Assembly (NCBI GenBank): GCA_043769275.1
Contig: JAYVJM010000055.1
Location: forward strand, 1-16,823
DNA from: JAYVJM01 sp043769275
Lineage (GTDB): Bacteria; Pseudomonadota; Gammaproteobacteria; Pseudomonadales; UBA7239
Length of the DNA stretch: 16,823 nt
Reading direction: 5' to 3'
The notes under the pieces were generated by a model. The model had not been told where the DNA came from and did no database searches. It saw nothing but the letters and a program-made list of their open reading frames with translations. The position numbers and the translations under genes are program-made. Numbering within the stretch: the stretch's first letter is position 1; every line of letters starts with the position of its first letter. Positions 1-8,791 of this stretch are shown here, piece after piece.

Positions 1-1205
1 TGCTTTTCTAACTCTTCAATAATTTGCATAGCGCGATATTTTGGCGCGCCGGTAATGGATCCACCAGGAAAGCATGCCTTAAACAAATCAGCACCGTTAA
101 GGCCATTTTTTAGCTTGCCGCTGATGGTGCTGACCAAATGATGCACGTTGGAAAAGCTTTGCAGTTCGCAGAGCCTTTCAGCCACGACGGAGCCTGTTTC
201 GCATACGCGCCCTAAGTCGTTGCGCAAAAGATCAACAATCATAATATTTTCAGAGCGACTTTTAGGGTCGTTTAGCAGCGATTCTGCCAATACCGCATCA
301 TCAATTGGGGTATTGCTACGTGCGATGGTGCCTTTAATTGGCTGTGTTTGTATGTTTTTTTCAACATCCATCTTAAGGAAGCGTTCAGGTGAAAAACTAA
401 GAATGGCGCCGTTATTACCAATGGGCACAAAGGCACAAAATGGCGACGGCATCGTCTCGCGCAAATGCCAATAAATATCTTGCGCGGAGTTGGTGCAGTG
501 CATGGAAAAACGCTGCGAGAGATTGATTTGGTAACAGTCGCCTGAGCGAATATAGCTTTGTATTCTCTTGAAATTTTCACCGTATTTTTGTCGTGTTGTA
601 TCACTACGCCTATCGTCGGTTGTGATGTCTGCTCCCGCTATTTTTTTGCCAGTGGCGGATTTAAAAATCGCAGGTAGCGTTGTGCGTAAGGTCTCGCTGC
701 ACATCGGGTGTAAGACAAGCCAGCTATGCTGTTTCAAATGGTCTTGGATACAGGCCCAGCCATAAAATGCGAACTGCATGCTGGGAACATTAAGATCGTT
801 ATAGGCTGTAGAAGGTAGGCTGATATATTCACGTGCCAAGTCGTAGCCGCAATAACCAATAAGCCCGCCACAAAATGGCAACTCCTGCTCTATGCACTCA
901 CTGTAATCAACCGGCTGTTTTTCCATATCGACAATCAATTCAGATAACAAAGCGAAGCTATCTGTACAGTCTGGTAACGTAGGAAGTGAGCCGTAGTAAC
1001 AAATTCCACCGTCACGAGTTTCTACGTGGTATTCAGGGGCTGCGCTCAAAATATCAAAACGACCGAGAGGACGCTTTTCGCTGGCATCGCTTTGTAACAA
1101 CACAGGTTTTCCCAGCTGCGTGAAAATACAGCGAAAGTAAGTGTCGCTATTGCGTAAATAGGGTAGTGGCAGCAATGCTGGCTTTAGTTTTTGAGGCGGG
1201 GTCAT
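1..1205 (-). CDS. pabB: Aminodeoxychorismate synthase component I (PabB), C-terminus cut by window edge
   Basis: Joins chorismate and ammonia (from the PabA glutaminase subunit) into 4-amino-4-deoxychorismate, the precursor of p-aminobenzoate and folate, in the cytoplasm. The frame reads open from ATG 1205 to the window edge, 401 codons; family members are about 450 to 480 residues, so the last part is missing. The chorismate-binding domain fills the second half and shows PIKGT with lysine at about residue 291 (positions 333-335). That lysine is typical of PabB, whereas anthranilate synthase TrpE usually has alanine there. Also visible are SENIMIVDLLRNDLGRV and, near the edge, CFPGGSITGAPK. 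The start is the only in-frame ATG after the upstream stop at 1242-1244, but it lacks a good ribosome binding site. It is divergent from the efflux operon, with 311 bp between starts. TrpE is the alternative, made unlikely by the lysine. Confidence 0.93.
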   Translation of the reverse strand, partial: MTPPQKLKPALLPLPYLRNSDTYFRCIFTQLGKPVLLQSDASEKRPLGRFDILSAAPEYHVETRDGGICYYGSLPTLPDCTDSFALLSELIVDMEKQPVDYSECIEQELPFCGGLIGYCGYDLAREYISLPSTAYNDLNVPSMQFAFYGWACIQDHLKQHSWLVLHPMCSETLRTTLPAIFKSATGKKIAGADITTDDRRSDTTRQKYGENFKRIQSYIRSGDCYQINLSQRFSMHCTNSAQDIYWHLRETMPSPFCAFVPIGNNGAILSFSPERFLKMDVEKNIQTQPIKGTIARSNTPIDDAVLAESLLNDPKSRSENIMIVDLLRNDLGRVCETGSVVAERLCELQSFSNVHHLVSTISGKLKNGLNGADLFKACFPGGSITGAPKYRAMQIIEELEK

Positions 1206-1471
1206 TAGGGCTGAATAAATAAGGGGATTTTCCTCATTGTATCAAATGCCAAAGGATCGAACCGACAGCTTGCTCGCCAGCCCGAAACAAAAAGCCTGTG
1301 TTGCATTTAGGGCTCTTTCACATTAAGTGATATCACTGAGTCAATCAGATAAACTCCTGCCTTTGAGAAAAAGACATGCCTGTATATTGGATACGAAAAG
1401 GATGTGGTTCCAGTTAGAAGTGATTGCTCTGCTGCATGGTTCCGTCGCATTAATTATTAGTACCCAAGTGT
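1206..1471. promoter_or_regulatory. Divergent intergenic region between pabB and the efflux operon
   Basis: No full-size gene is seen here. It must hold the promoters for pabB (leftward) and for the efflux genes (rightward). A leftward TACAAT at 1241-1236 resembles a -10 box, but no convincing -35 lies 16 to 18 bp upstream. Rightward, TATATT at 1383-1388 is a possible -10, with TTGAGA at 1363-1368 only 14 bp away, so this is weak too. A perfect 12-bp palindrome lies at 1326-1337. Neither promoter can be fixed from sequence alone. Confidence 0.4.
1326..1337. promoter_or_regulatory. Perfect palindrome, candidate operator
   Basis: AGTGATATCACT equals its own reverse complement over 12 bp. It lies about midway between the divergent pabB and efflux starts, where a dimeric repressor of TetR or MarR type would typically act on an efflux operon. 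No regulator gene is linked in the window, so the binding protein is unknown. A chance palindrome of this length within a few hundred bases is uncommon but possible. Confidence 0.3.
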
Positions 1472-1488
1472 ATGGCCTGTGGCTCTAA
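1402..1488 (+). other. Possible 28-codon leader ORF ending in a hairpin loop
   Basis: An ATG at 1402 opens 28 hydrophobic codons beginning MWFQLEVIALL and ending at TAA 1486-1488. That stop lies in the loop of the terminator-like hairpin at 1473-1507. AAGG abuts the ATG, too close for a normal Shine-Dalgarno. I do not recognise the peptide. It could be a leader peptide acting on the hairpin, a decayed gene end, or chance. Confidence 0.15.
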
Positions 1489-1507
1489 AATCAGGCCACG
1501 TTTTTTT
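1473..1507 (+). terminator. Terminator-like hairpin with T7 tail ahead of the adaptor gene
   Basis: TGGCCTG at 1473-1479 pairs with CAGGCCA at 1492-1498. An overlapping alternative pairs GTGGC 1479-1483 with GCCAC 1495-1499. Either stem is followed by seven T at 1501-1507. This is the layout of a rho-independent terminator read rightward. No gene upstream on this strand needs terminating, and the efflux operon starts just after it, so an attenuator or a terminator for a short leader RNA is possible. It also argues against translation starting at ATG 1472. Confidence 0.5.
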
Positions 1508-1516
1508 ATAGTGGAA

Positions 1517-2644
1517 ATGTCTGAGGATAAACATCGAGTGCTTGAAATCTCTGCGCGGCAGTATTCGTGGTTTTTTTTCTGGGTCTGCGTTGCTGTGTGG
1601 CAGCCAAGTACGACGCAGGCTGATGTGTGGAATTCGCCAGCGGTACGGGTGTCAACTGCGCAGGTAAAGCAGGAAAAACTTTTCGTATATCTAAAAAATC
1701 TCGGCTCGGTGGTGCCTGTGAGCACGGTCGTTGTGCGCCCGCGTGTTGAAGGGCAATTGATGCGTGTGTTTTTTAAAGAGGGGCAACAGGTCAAGGCTGG
1801 TGCTTTACTGGCAGAAATAGACCCGCGCCCGTTCGAGGTATTGTTAACGCAGAGTGAAGGCCAGTTGGCGCGTGATCAATCTTTGCTGGCCAACGCGCAA
1901 GCCGATTTGGTGCGTTATCGTGATCTGTTTGCGGAGGACTCCATTGCCAAACAGCAATTGGATACACAAGCCGCGCTGGTCAAACAGTACGAAGCGGCCA
2001 TTAAAAGTGATCGCGGGCAAGTCGACAGTGCGCGATTGCAACTTACTTACGCTCGCGTTACCGCGCCCATCAGTGGCCGTTTAGGGTTGCGTCATGTAGA
2101 TGCTGGCAATATTGTCAATACAAGTGACCTCCAAGGCTTGGTTACCATCACGCAATTACAGCCCATTACGGTTGTTTTCAGTATTCCAGAAGACCATCTT
2201 CCTCTTGTTGCCCAAAAGCTCCAGCTAGGAAAAAAACTGCCTGTTACTGCCTATGACCGCTCACAAAAAAACAAGTTGGCCGACGGCGTGTTGTTGACAA
2301 TGGACAATCAGATCGACCCAAGTACGGGCACGATAAAACTTAAAGCGCAGTTTCCTAATGTGGATTCCGCTCTTTTCCCCAATCAGTTTGTGAATGTGAG
2401 TTTGCTGGTGGATGTGAAAGAAAAGGCCACGGTAGTGCCTTCGGCGGCTATCCAATTGGGTGAGAAGGGTACTTATGTCTATGTAGTGAATGCTGACCGT
2501 AAGGCTCTATTGCGATCAATCACCGTCGGTGTAGTTAATGGCGAAAACACAGCGGTAGAAAATGGCTTGGAGGTGGGGGAGTCTGTGGTAGTCGACGGTA
2601 TAGACCGTTTGCAAGAGGGTGCCTTGGTCGAGCTGCAAAAGTGA
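1517..2644 (+). CDS. mdtA: RND efflux periplasmic adaptor (MdtA/MuxA-type membrane fusion protein)
   Basis: Periplasmic adaptor linking the inner-membrane RND pump to the outer-membrane channel. From ATG 1517 it has 375 residues; an in-frame ATG at 1472 would add 15 but lies in the terminator-like hairpin, and neither start has a strong ribosome binding site. Numbered from 1517, a hydrophobic segment at about 16-34 (WFFFWVCVAVW) ends at TQA, a plausible signal peptidase site; there is no lipobox cysteine. The lipoyl-type half motifs are near 70-105 (RPRVEGQLMRVFFKEGQQVKAG) and 179-190 (VTAPISGRLGL), flanking a coiled-coil hairpin at about 106-177. The later stretch with DNQIDPSTGTIKLKA and FPNQFVN matches MdtA closely. 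It is the first gene of a four-gene operon; the pump gene starts 10 bp after its stop. Confidence 0.93.
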   Translation: MSEDKHRVLEISARQYSWFFFWVCVAVWQPSTTQADVWNSPAVRVSTAQVKQEKLFVYLKNLGSVVPVSTVVVRPRVEGQLMRVFFKEGQQVKAGALLAEIDPRPFEVLLTQSEGQLARDQSLLANAQADLVRYRDLFAEDSIAKQQLDTQAALVKQYEAAIKSDRGQVDSARLQLTYARVTAPISGRLGLRHVDAGNIVNTSDLQGLVTITQLQPITVVFSIPEDHLPLVAQKLQLGKKLPVTAYDRSQKNKLADGVLLTMDNQIDPSTGTIKLKAQFPNVDSALFPNQFVNVSLLVDVKEKATVVPSAAIQLGEKGTYVYVVNADRKALLRSITVGVVNGENTAVENGLEVGESVVVDGIDRLQEGALVELQK

Positions 2645-2654
2645 GTTCGCCATT

Positions 2655-5600
2655 GTGAATATATCGCGCCCTTTTATTTTGCGCCCTGTCGCCACATCGC
2701 TGTTGATGCTGGCTCTTTTGCTTTCTGGCGTGCTGGCTTATCGGCTATTGCCGGTGTCATCTCTGCCGGAGGTTGATTACCCCACGATTCAAGTGACGAC
2801 TTTTTATCCTGGTGCCAGTCCTGAGCTAATGGCCTCTACTGTGACCGCGCCGCTGGAGCGCCAACTGGGTGAAATGTCCGGTTTAAAACACATTTTGTCG
2901 ACCAGCTCTTCTGGCGTTTCTGTGATTACCTTGCAGTTCAATCTTGACTTGAGTTTGGATGTAGCCGAGCAGGAAGTGCAGGCAGCTCTCAACGACGCAA
3001 ATAATTTACTACCGCAAGATTTGCCAGCGCCACCGGTTTACAACAAGGTGAATCCGGCGGATACGCCCATTTTGACATTGGCGCTCACATCAACAACTTT
3101 GCCTTTGACACAAGTAGAGGATTTGGCCAATACCCGATTGATACAAAAACTCTCGCAAGTGTCTGGTGTGGGATTGGTGAGTATCGGCGGGGGCAATCGA
3201 CTGGCTATGCGCATACGGGCGAATCCGCACGCGTTAGCGTCGTATGGCTTGACGTTAGAAGACGTGCGTACAGCAATTACTGAAGCCAATGTTAAGCAAG
3301 CTAAGGGTAGTTTCGATGGCGCGACACGCGCCTACACCATAGAAGCCAACGATCAACTGAAAACCCCTGCTGAATATTTGGCTGTGGTTATTGCTTACCG
3401 TAATGGCGCGCCCGTGCATCTCGCGGATATCGCCACCGCGATGGATGGTGCTGAAAATATGCGCTTGGCGGCCTGGATGAATGAAACGCCCGCCGTCATT
3501 TTAAATGTGCAGCGTCAACCAGGCGCGAATGTTATTGATGTTGTTGATCGCATTAAGACGATATTGCCGCAATTAAAACAAACACTGCCTGCGGCGGTAA
3601 GCGTTACGGTGCTAACGGACCGCACGGTGACGATTCGCGCTTCAGTCAACGATGTACAAAAAGAATTGTTGTTTGCCATTGCTTTGGTGGTGATGGTTAT
3701 TTTTCTTTTTTTGCGCAATATTCCAGCGACGATTATTTCTGCCGTTGCGGTACCGCTCTCGCTGGTGGGCACCTTTGGCGTGATGCATCTGGCTGGTTTC
3801 AGTCTCAATAATTTAACACTGATGGCGTTGACGATTGCCACAGGCTTTGTTGTTGATGATGCGATTGTGATGATAGAAAACATCACGCGCTACATTGAAA
3901 AAGGCGATTCACCCTTGCGCGCGGCATTAAAAGGCGCGAAACAAATAGCCTTTACTATCGTGTCACTCACTGTATCGCTAATTGCCGTGCTGATTCCTCT
4001 GCTTTTTATGGACGATATGGTTGGGCGTTTATTTAAAGAGTTTGCGGTGACATTAGCTGTGACGATCGTAATTTCCGCCATTGTTTCGTTAACGCTAACG
4101 CCAATGATGTGTGCAAAATTATTGCGCCATAAACCAGACGCAAGCCAGGGCGTTTTTTATCTCGCCAGTGGCCGTTTTTTAGACGCGACGATCGCGCATT
4201 ATGCGCGCATGTTGCAATGGGTTATAGCGCGCCAAACGTTCACTTTATTTGTTGCCCTGTCGACGATTGTACTGACGGTAATCTTGTGCCTTGTGATTCC
4301 AAAAGGGTTTTTCCCAGAACAAGACACCGGTGTGATACAGGGTATTTCGCAAGCACCACAGAGCATTTCTTTTTCTGCGATGTCGCAGCACCAGCAAGCT
4401 TTAGGAAAAGTGATTTTGAAAGACAGGGCAGTGGAAAGCTTGTCGTCTTTTATCGGTGTGGACAGTAACAATCCCACCCTCAATAGAGGGCGTTTTCTGA
4501 TCAACTTAAAGCCGTTATCGCAGCGTGATGATCGCGTTGGTGACGTTATCAAGCGTCTACAAAACAGCGTAGCCGAAGTGCCTAGCATTAACCTTTTTAT
4601 GCAGCCTGTACAAGACATAACGCTTAAAGATCGGGTCAGTCGCGCACAGTATCAATTTATTGTCCAAGACCCAGATGCCGAAAAAATTAGCATCTGGGTG
4701 CCGCAATTGGTAAAAAAACTACAAGAACTGAAGCTGTTACGTGATGTGGAAAGCGATTTACAAGAACAGGGGCTACAGATGCTTGTCGACATCAATCGAG
4801 ATGCCGCGAGCCGGCTGGGCATTACCGCCGCTGACATCACAACCGCTTTGTACAATGCTTTTGGTGAGCGTTTGATTTCAAGTATTTTTACTCAGGCGAA
4901 TCAATACCGCGTTGTGCTGGATGTTGCGCCGCATTTTCAGCGCGGCCCTGAGGCGTTGAAAAGCGTGTACATCAAAACAGCCAGCGGCACGCCGGTTTCT
5001 TTGGATAATGTCGCCAGTTTTTCTGAGCAAAATGCACCGCTGGCTATTCATCATTTAGCGCAACTGCCCGCGGCTACAGTCTCTTTTAATTTGGCGAACG
5101 GCGTTTCTTTGGGGCAGGCCATCACAGCCATAAAAGAAGCCGAGCATGAGATTGCGCTGCCCACTAGCATGGATGTTCGTTTTCAAGGCGCTGCGGAAGC
5201 TTTTCGCACATCCCTAGACAAAGAATTGTTGCTGATTTTGGCGGCGCTGGTAACGGTTTATATCGTGCTGGGCGTGTTGTACGAAAGCCTAATTCATCCG
5301 CTGACCATTTTGTCTACCTTACCTTCAGCCGGCATAGGTGCTTTGCTGGCATTGATGTTGTCTGGGTCAGATTTAGGGGTTATCGGGATTATAGGCATTA
5401 TTCTACTGATCGGGATTGTGAAAAAAAACGCCATCATGATGATCGACTTTGCGTTAGAAGCGGAGCGAGTGCAAAAACTGTCACCGCATGATGCTATTTA
5501 CCAAGCCTGCTTGCTGCGTTTTCGCCCGATTATGATGACAACGATGGCGGCTTTATTGGGCGCGTTGCCACTGATGTTGGGTACTGGGATGGGTTCTGAA

Positions 5601-5723
5601 TTGCGCCATCCTTTGGGCTTGAGCATTGTTGGCGGATTGATTGTCAGCCAAGTATTGACGCTATTCACTACGCCAGTCATTTATCTGGCGCTGGATCGTT
5701 GGGCGACACGTTGGCGCACATGA
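2655..5723 (+). CDS. mdtB: RND multidrug transporter, MdtB/MuxB-type
   Basis: Inner-membrane, proton-driven HAE1-family RND pump subunit, 1022 residues from GTG 2655 (E. coli MdtB is about 1040). The frame extends back to 2619, but that would overlap the adaptor gene, and the family's conserved start (NISRPFILRPVATSLL) fits GTG 2655. Visible family marks are SLPEVDYPTIQV and YPGASPELM at the N-terminus, a first transmembrane helix at about 10-30, two large periplasmic loops, the TM4 proton-relay aspartates D401-D402 in GFVVDDAIVMIEN, and the TM10 lysine K924 in IVKKNAIMMIDFA. All relay residues are present, so the pump looks functional. In E. coli, MdtB and MdtC assemble as a mixed trimer; two unequal adjacent pumps here suggest the same. 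It overlaps the next gene by 4 bp (ATGA). Confidence 0.95.
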   Translation: MNISRPFILRPVATSLLMLALLLSGVLAYRLLPVSSLPEVDYPTIQVTTFYPGASPELMASTVTAPLERQLGEMSGLKHILSTSSSGVSVITLQFNLDLSLDVAEQEVQAALNDANNLLPQDLPAPPVYNKVNPADTPILTLALTSTTLPLTQVEDLANTRLIQKLSQVSGVGLVSIGGGNRLAMRIRANPHALASYGLTLEDVRTAITEANVKQAKGSFDGATRAYTIEANDQLKTPAEYLAVVIAYRNGAPVHLADIATAMDGAENMRLAAWMNETPAVILNVQRQPGANVIDVVDRIKTILPQLKQTLPAAVSVTVLTDRTVTIRASVNDVQKELLFAIALVVMVIFLFLRNIPATIISAVAVPLSLVGTFGVMHLAGFSLNNLTLMALTIATGFVVDDAIVMIENITRYIEKGDSPLRAALKGAKQIAFTIVSLTVSLIAVLIPLLFMDDMVGRLFKEFAVTLAVTIVISAIVSLTLTPMMCAKLLRHKPDASQGVFYLASGRFLDATIAHYARMLQWVIARQTFTLFVALSTIVLTVILCLVIPKGFFPEQDTGVIQGISQAPQSISFSAMSQHQQALGKVILKDRAVESLSSFIGVDSNNPTLNRGRFLINLKPLSQRDDRVGDVIKRLQNSVAEVPSINLFMQPVQDITLKDRVSRAQYQFIVQDPDAEKISIWVPQLVKKLQELKLLRDVESDLQEQGLQMLVDINRDAASRLGITAADITTALYNAFGERLISSIFTQANQYRVVLDVAPHFQRGPEALKSVYIKTASGTPVSLDNVASFSEQNAPLAIHHLAQLPAATVSFNLANGVSLGQAITAIKEAEHEIALPTSMDVRFQGAAEAFRTSLDKELLLILAALVTVYIVLGVLYESLIHPLTILSTLPSAGIGALLALMLSGSDLGVIGIIGIILLIGIVKKNAIMMIDFALEAERVQKLSPHDAIYQACLLRFRPIMMTTMAALLGALPLMLGTGMGSELRHPLGLSIVGGLIVSQVLTLFTTPVIYLALDRWATRWRT

Positions 5724-8700
5724 GCCTCTCAGCCCTCTGCATTCATCGGCCTATCGCGACCAGTTTGCTAACGCTGGGGCTGGTTTTGTTGGGGCTCGTG
5801 GCCTTTAACTATTTGCCGGTTGCCTCTTTACCGCAAGTGGAATTTCCGACAATTTCCGTGCAAGCATCGTTGCCTGGAGCCAGCCCTGAAACAGTGGCCG
5901 CCACCGTGTCTACGCCGCTGGAGCGACGCTTGGGGCGCATAGCCGGCGTGGCAGAAATGACATCAAGTAGCTCTTTGGGCTATACAAAAATTACGCTGCA
6001 ATTTGAGCTTGAACGCGATATCAATGGTGCTGCACGGGATGTACAGGCAGCAATCAATGCTGCGCGTGCAGAGTTGCCGATGCTGCCCAGTAATCCGCGT
6101 TATAAAAAAGTGAATCCGGCCGCGTCACCGGTCATGATTTTAGCCATGACATCAGATACGGCCAGCAAAGGCGAAATGTACGATATCGCCTCTACGAGAG
6201 TTGCGCAGTGTTTACTGCAAGTGGAGGGCATTGGCGATGTCGACGTAGGCGGCAGTTCGCTGCCAGCGGTGCGGGTGGTGCTCAACCCAAACACGCTCAA
6301 TCAATACGGCATCAGCCTAAGTCAAATCAGCGATGTTTTGCGAGCAGCTCACCTATATCAGCCCAAAGGCTCAGTGGAATACGCTGAAAAACATTGGCAA
6401 ATCAACGCCAAAAACACAATGCATAAAGCGGAGGATTTTCGCCCACTGATTGTGGCTTGGCGAAATGGCGCGGCGGTGCGATTGTCGGATGTGGCTGAGG
6501 TTATTGATTCGGTGGAGGACGTGCGCGATGCAGGTTTTGCCAATGGCAAACCTTCTGTTTTGCTGATTATTCGTACGCAACCGGATGCCAATATCATCTC
6601 CACCGTAGAGAAAGTACGTGCTTTACTGCCGCAATTACAAGCGGCTATCCCCGCTAGCATCGCGTTGAAAGTCACAATGGATCGAACGCCCAGCATTCGC
6701 GCCTCATTGCGTGAAGTAGAAGGTGCTTTGCTGATTTCCATCGTACTGGTGTTATTGGTTGTGTTGTTGTTTCTGCGCAGTGTTCGTCTTGCATTGATTC
6801 CTGCAACCGCCGTTTTAGTGGCATTGATCGGCACGTTTTGCGTTATGTATTTGCTGGATTTTAGCCTTAACAATATCTCTTTGATGGCGCTCACCGTGGC
6901 GGTGTGTTTTGTGGTTGATGATGCCGTTGTCGTGGTGGAAAACATTTCGCGCCATATCGAAAAAGGCATGCTGCCACTGCAAGCTACGCTCAAAGGCGTG
7001 CAGGAAGTCAGTTTGACCGTCGTGGCGATCAGCCTGTCGCTGGTTGCCGTATTTATTCCTGTTTTGCTGATGGGCGGCGTGGTCGGGCGCATTTTCCGTG
7101 AGTTTGCGATTACGTTGTCGGCGGCTGTACTTATTTCACTGCTGATATCACTCACGCTTACGCCGATGATGTGCGCGCTTTTGCTGAAAAAAAAACCAGA
7201 AGAAAATCGTTTTTTTAAACTGACGGAAAAACTGTTTAATCGCGTTTTAGACGCTTATGCTCGCAGTCTTAGCTGGGCTTTGCACCGCCCGCGCTTCATT
7301 GTCTGCGTGTTACTGGCCACGATTGGGTTAAATGCATATCTTTACTTGACTATTCCAAAAGGATTTTTCCCCCAGCAGGACACAGGACGCTTGCAAGGCG
7401 GCGTACAGGCAGACCAGAGCCTTTCTTTCCAAGCTATGGAGAAAAAGCTCAATACATTTATGGAATTGGTACGTGCGGATCCAGCGGTGAGCACAGTTGT
7501 TGGCTTCACTCAAGGTGGCGGTTTTGGCATGATGTACGTCAGTCTAAAACCCCTGCAAGAACGTGACGCTTCCTCAGCCGAAGTCATTCGACGCCTGCAA
7601 AAAAAAGCCGCTCAAGAACCAGGTGCTCAACTGTTTTTACGTGCTTCGCAAGATATTCGCATTGGCGGGCGTTCAGGTAATGCTGAATACCAATACACCT
7701 TACAAGGCGACGATATTGCGCAATTACGCACATGGATAAAAGCCCTTGAGCGGGCATTGAAAGCGACAACACGCTTGGAAGATGTCAGCAGCAACCTAGA
7801 AGACAAAGGCATGCAAACCATGTTGACGTTAGATAGAGAAGTTGCAGCGCGTTTGGGCATCACGGCAAAGGTATTTGATGCAACGCTGGCAAACGCGTTT
7901 AGTCAGCGTCAAGTGAGCAATATTTTTACCCCGTTTAATCAATACCATCTTGTGATGGAGCTGGCTCCGGCCTATTTGCAAAGCCCACAATCATTAAGCG
8001 AAATGTATGTGCATACGCAAGACGGGAAGGCCATCCCCATGCTGGCAATAAGCAACGATACGCTAGGCGCTACGGAATTGGCCGTGAATCATCAGGATGG
8101 CTTTGCTGCGATGACGCTCAGTTTTAATCCGCCAACCGGCATGTCGTTGTCGGAGGCGGTGAAAGAGATCAGCCTTACCACGGCGCGTATGGGTATGCCG
8201 ACCAGCATACAGGGTAGCTTTCAGGGGACGGCCAAGGCATTTCAATCATCACTGTCTAGCCAGCCGTGGCTTATTATCGCGGCTCTGGTAGCGGTTTATA
8301 TCGTGCTGGGTATTTTGTATGAGAGCTACATGCACCCGCTGACCATTTTGTCCACTTTGCCGTCTGCCGGCGTGGGCGCGCTGCTGGCACTGATGATGGC
8401 GAATACAGAGTTCAGCATCATGGCGTTAATTGGCGTAATTTTATTGATTGGCATCGTGCAAAAAAATGCCATTCTGATGATTGACTTTGCCTTGAATGCC
8501 GAGCGAACAGAAGGGAAGGGTTCGCGTGAAGCGATTTATCAAGCCTGCTTATTGCGCTTTCGCCCCATCATCATGACCACAATGGCCGCCCTTCTGGGAG
8601 CCTTGCCGCTGGCCATTGGTTTTGGTGAGGGTTCAGAGCTGCGCCAGCCACTGGGTATAGCCGTAGTGGGCGGGTTGTTACTGAGCCAATTGCTGACCTT

Positions 8701-8791
8701 GTATACGGTGCCGGTGATATACCTTTACCTTGATCGCTTCCGTCTTTCGAGCGGCCTGTTTTATACAAAATTAAGCGCGAGTAAAAAATGA
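5720..8791 (+). CDS. mdtC: RND multidrug transporter, MdtC/MuxC-type
   Basis: Second, non-identical RND pump subunit, 1023 residues from ATG 5720; E. coli MdtC has about 1025. The ATG overlaps the preceding stop (ATGA at 5720-5723), so translational coupling is likely. A TTG at 5699 is possible but not preferred. MdtC-like marks are SLPQVEFPTISVQASLPGASPE, RDINGAARDVQAAINAA and VGDVDVGGSSLPAVRV-like text (here IGDVDVGGSSLPAVRV). The relay residues D400-D401 in TM4 and K915 in TM10 (IVQKNAILMIDFA) are kept. One oddity is Cys396 in VCFVVDD, where MdtB, MdtC and the neighbour have glycine (TGFVVDD). It probably forms a heterotrimer with the upstream pump. The gene ends in another ATGA overlap with the channel gene. 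Confidence 0.95.
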   Translation: MSLSALCIHRPIATSLLTLGLVLLGLVAFNYLPVASLPQVEFPTISVQASLPGASPETVAATVSTPLERRLGRIAGVAEMTSSSSLGYTKITLQFELERDINGAARDVQAAINAARAELPMLPSNPRYKKVNPAASPVMILAMTSDTASKGEMYDIASTRVAQCLLQVEGIGDVDVGGSSLPAVRVVLNPNTLNQYGISLSQISDVLRAAHLYQPKGSVEYAEKHWQINAKNTMHKAEDFRPLIVAWRNGAAVRLSDVAEVIDSVEDVRDAGFANGKPSVLLIIRTQPDANIISTVEKVRALLPQLQAAIPASIALKVTMDRTPSIRASLREVEGALLISIVLVLLVVLLFLRSVRLALIPATAVLVALIGTFCVMYLLDFSLNNISLMALTVAVCFVVDDAVVVVENISRHIEKGMLPLQATLKGVQEVSLTVVAISLSLVAVFIPVLLMGGVVGRIFREFAITLSAAVLISLLISLTLTPMMCALLLKKKPEENRFFKLTEKLFNRVLDAYARSLSWALHRPRFIVCVLLATIGLNAYLYLTIPKGFFPQQDTGRLQGGVQADQSLSFQAMEKKLNTFMELVRADPAVSTVVGFTQGGGFGMMYVSLKPLQERDASSAEVIRRLQKKAAQEPGAQLFLRASQDIRIGGRSGNAEYQYTLQGDDIAQLRTWIKALERALKATTRLEDVSSNLEDKGMQTMLTLDREVAARLGITAKVFDATLANAFSQRQVSNIFTPFNQYHLVMELAPAYLQSPQSLSEMYVHTQDGKAIPMLAISNDTLGATELAVNHQDGFAAMTLSFNPPTGMSLSEAVKEISLTTARMGMPTSIQGSFQGTAKAFQSSLSSQPWLIIAALVAVYIVLGILYESYMHPLTILSTLPSAGVGALLALMMANTEFSIMALIGVILLIGIVQKNAILMIDFALNAERTEGKGSREAIYQACLLRFRPIIMTTMAALLGALPLAIGFGEGSELRQPLGIAVVGGLLLSQLLTLYTVPVIYLYLDRFRLSSGLFYTKLSASKK

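Noticed and set aside
1472..1516. ATG 1472 as the adaptor start
   Set aside because: It has no ribosome binding site and falls at the terminator-like hairpin; ATG 1517 is preferred although its site is also weak.
6358..7155. 265-codon open frame on the minus strand inside the MdtC-type gene
   Set aside because: It is antisense to a clearly coding RND gene and has a low-complexity Ser/Thr/Ile composition, as expected of a shadow frame.
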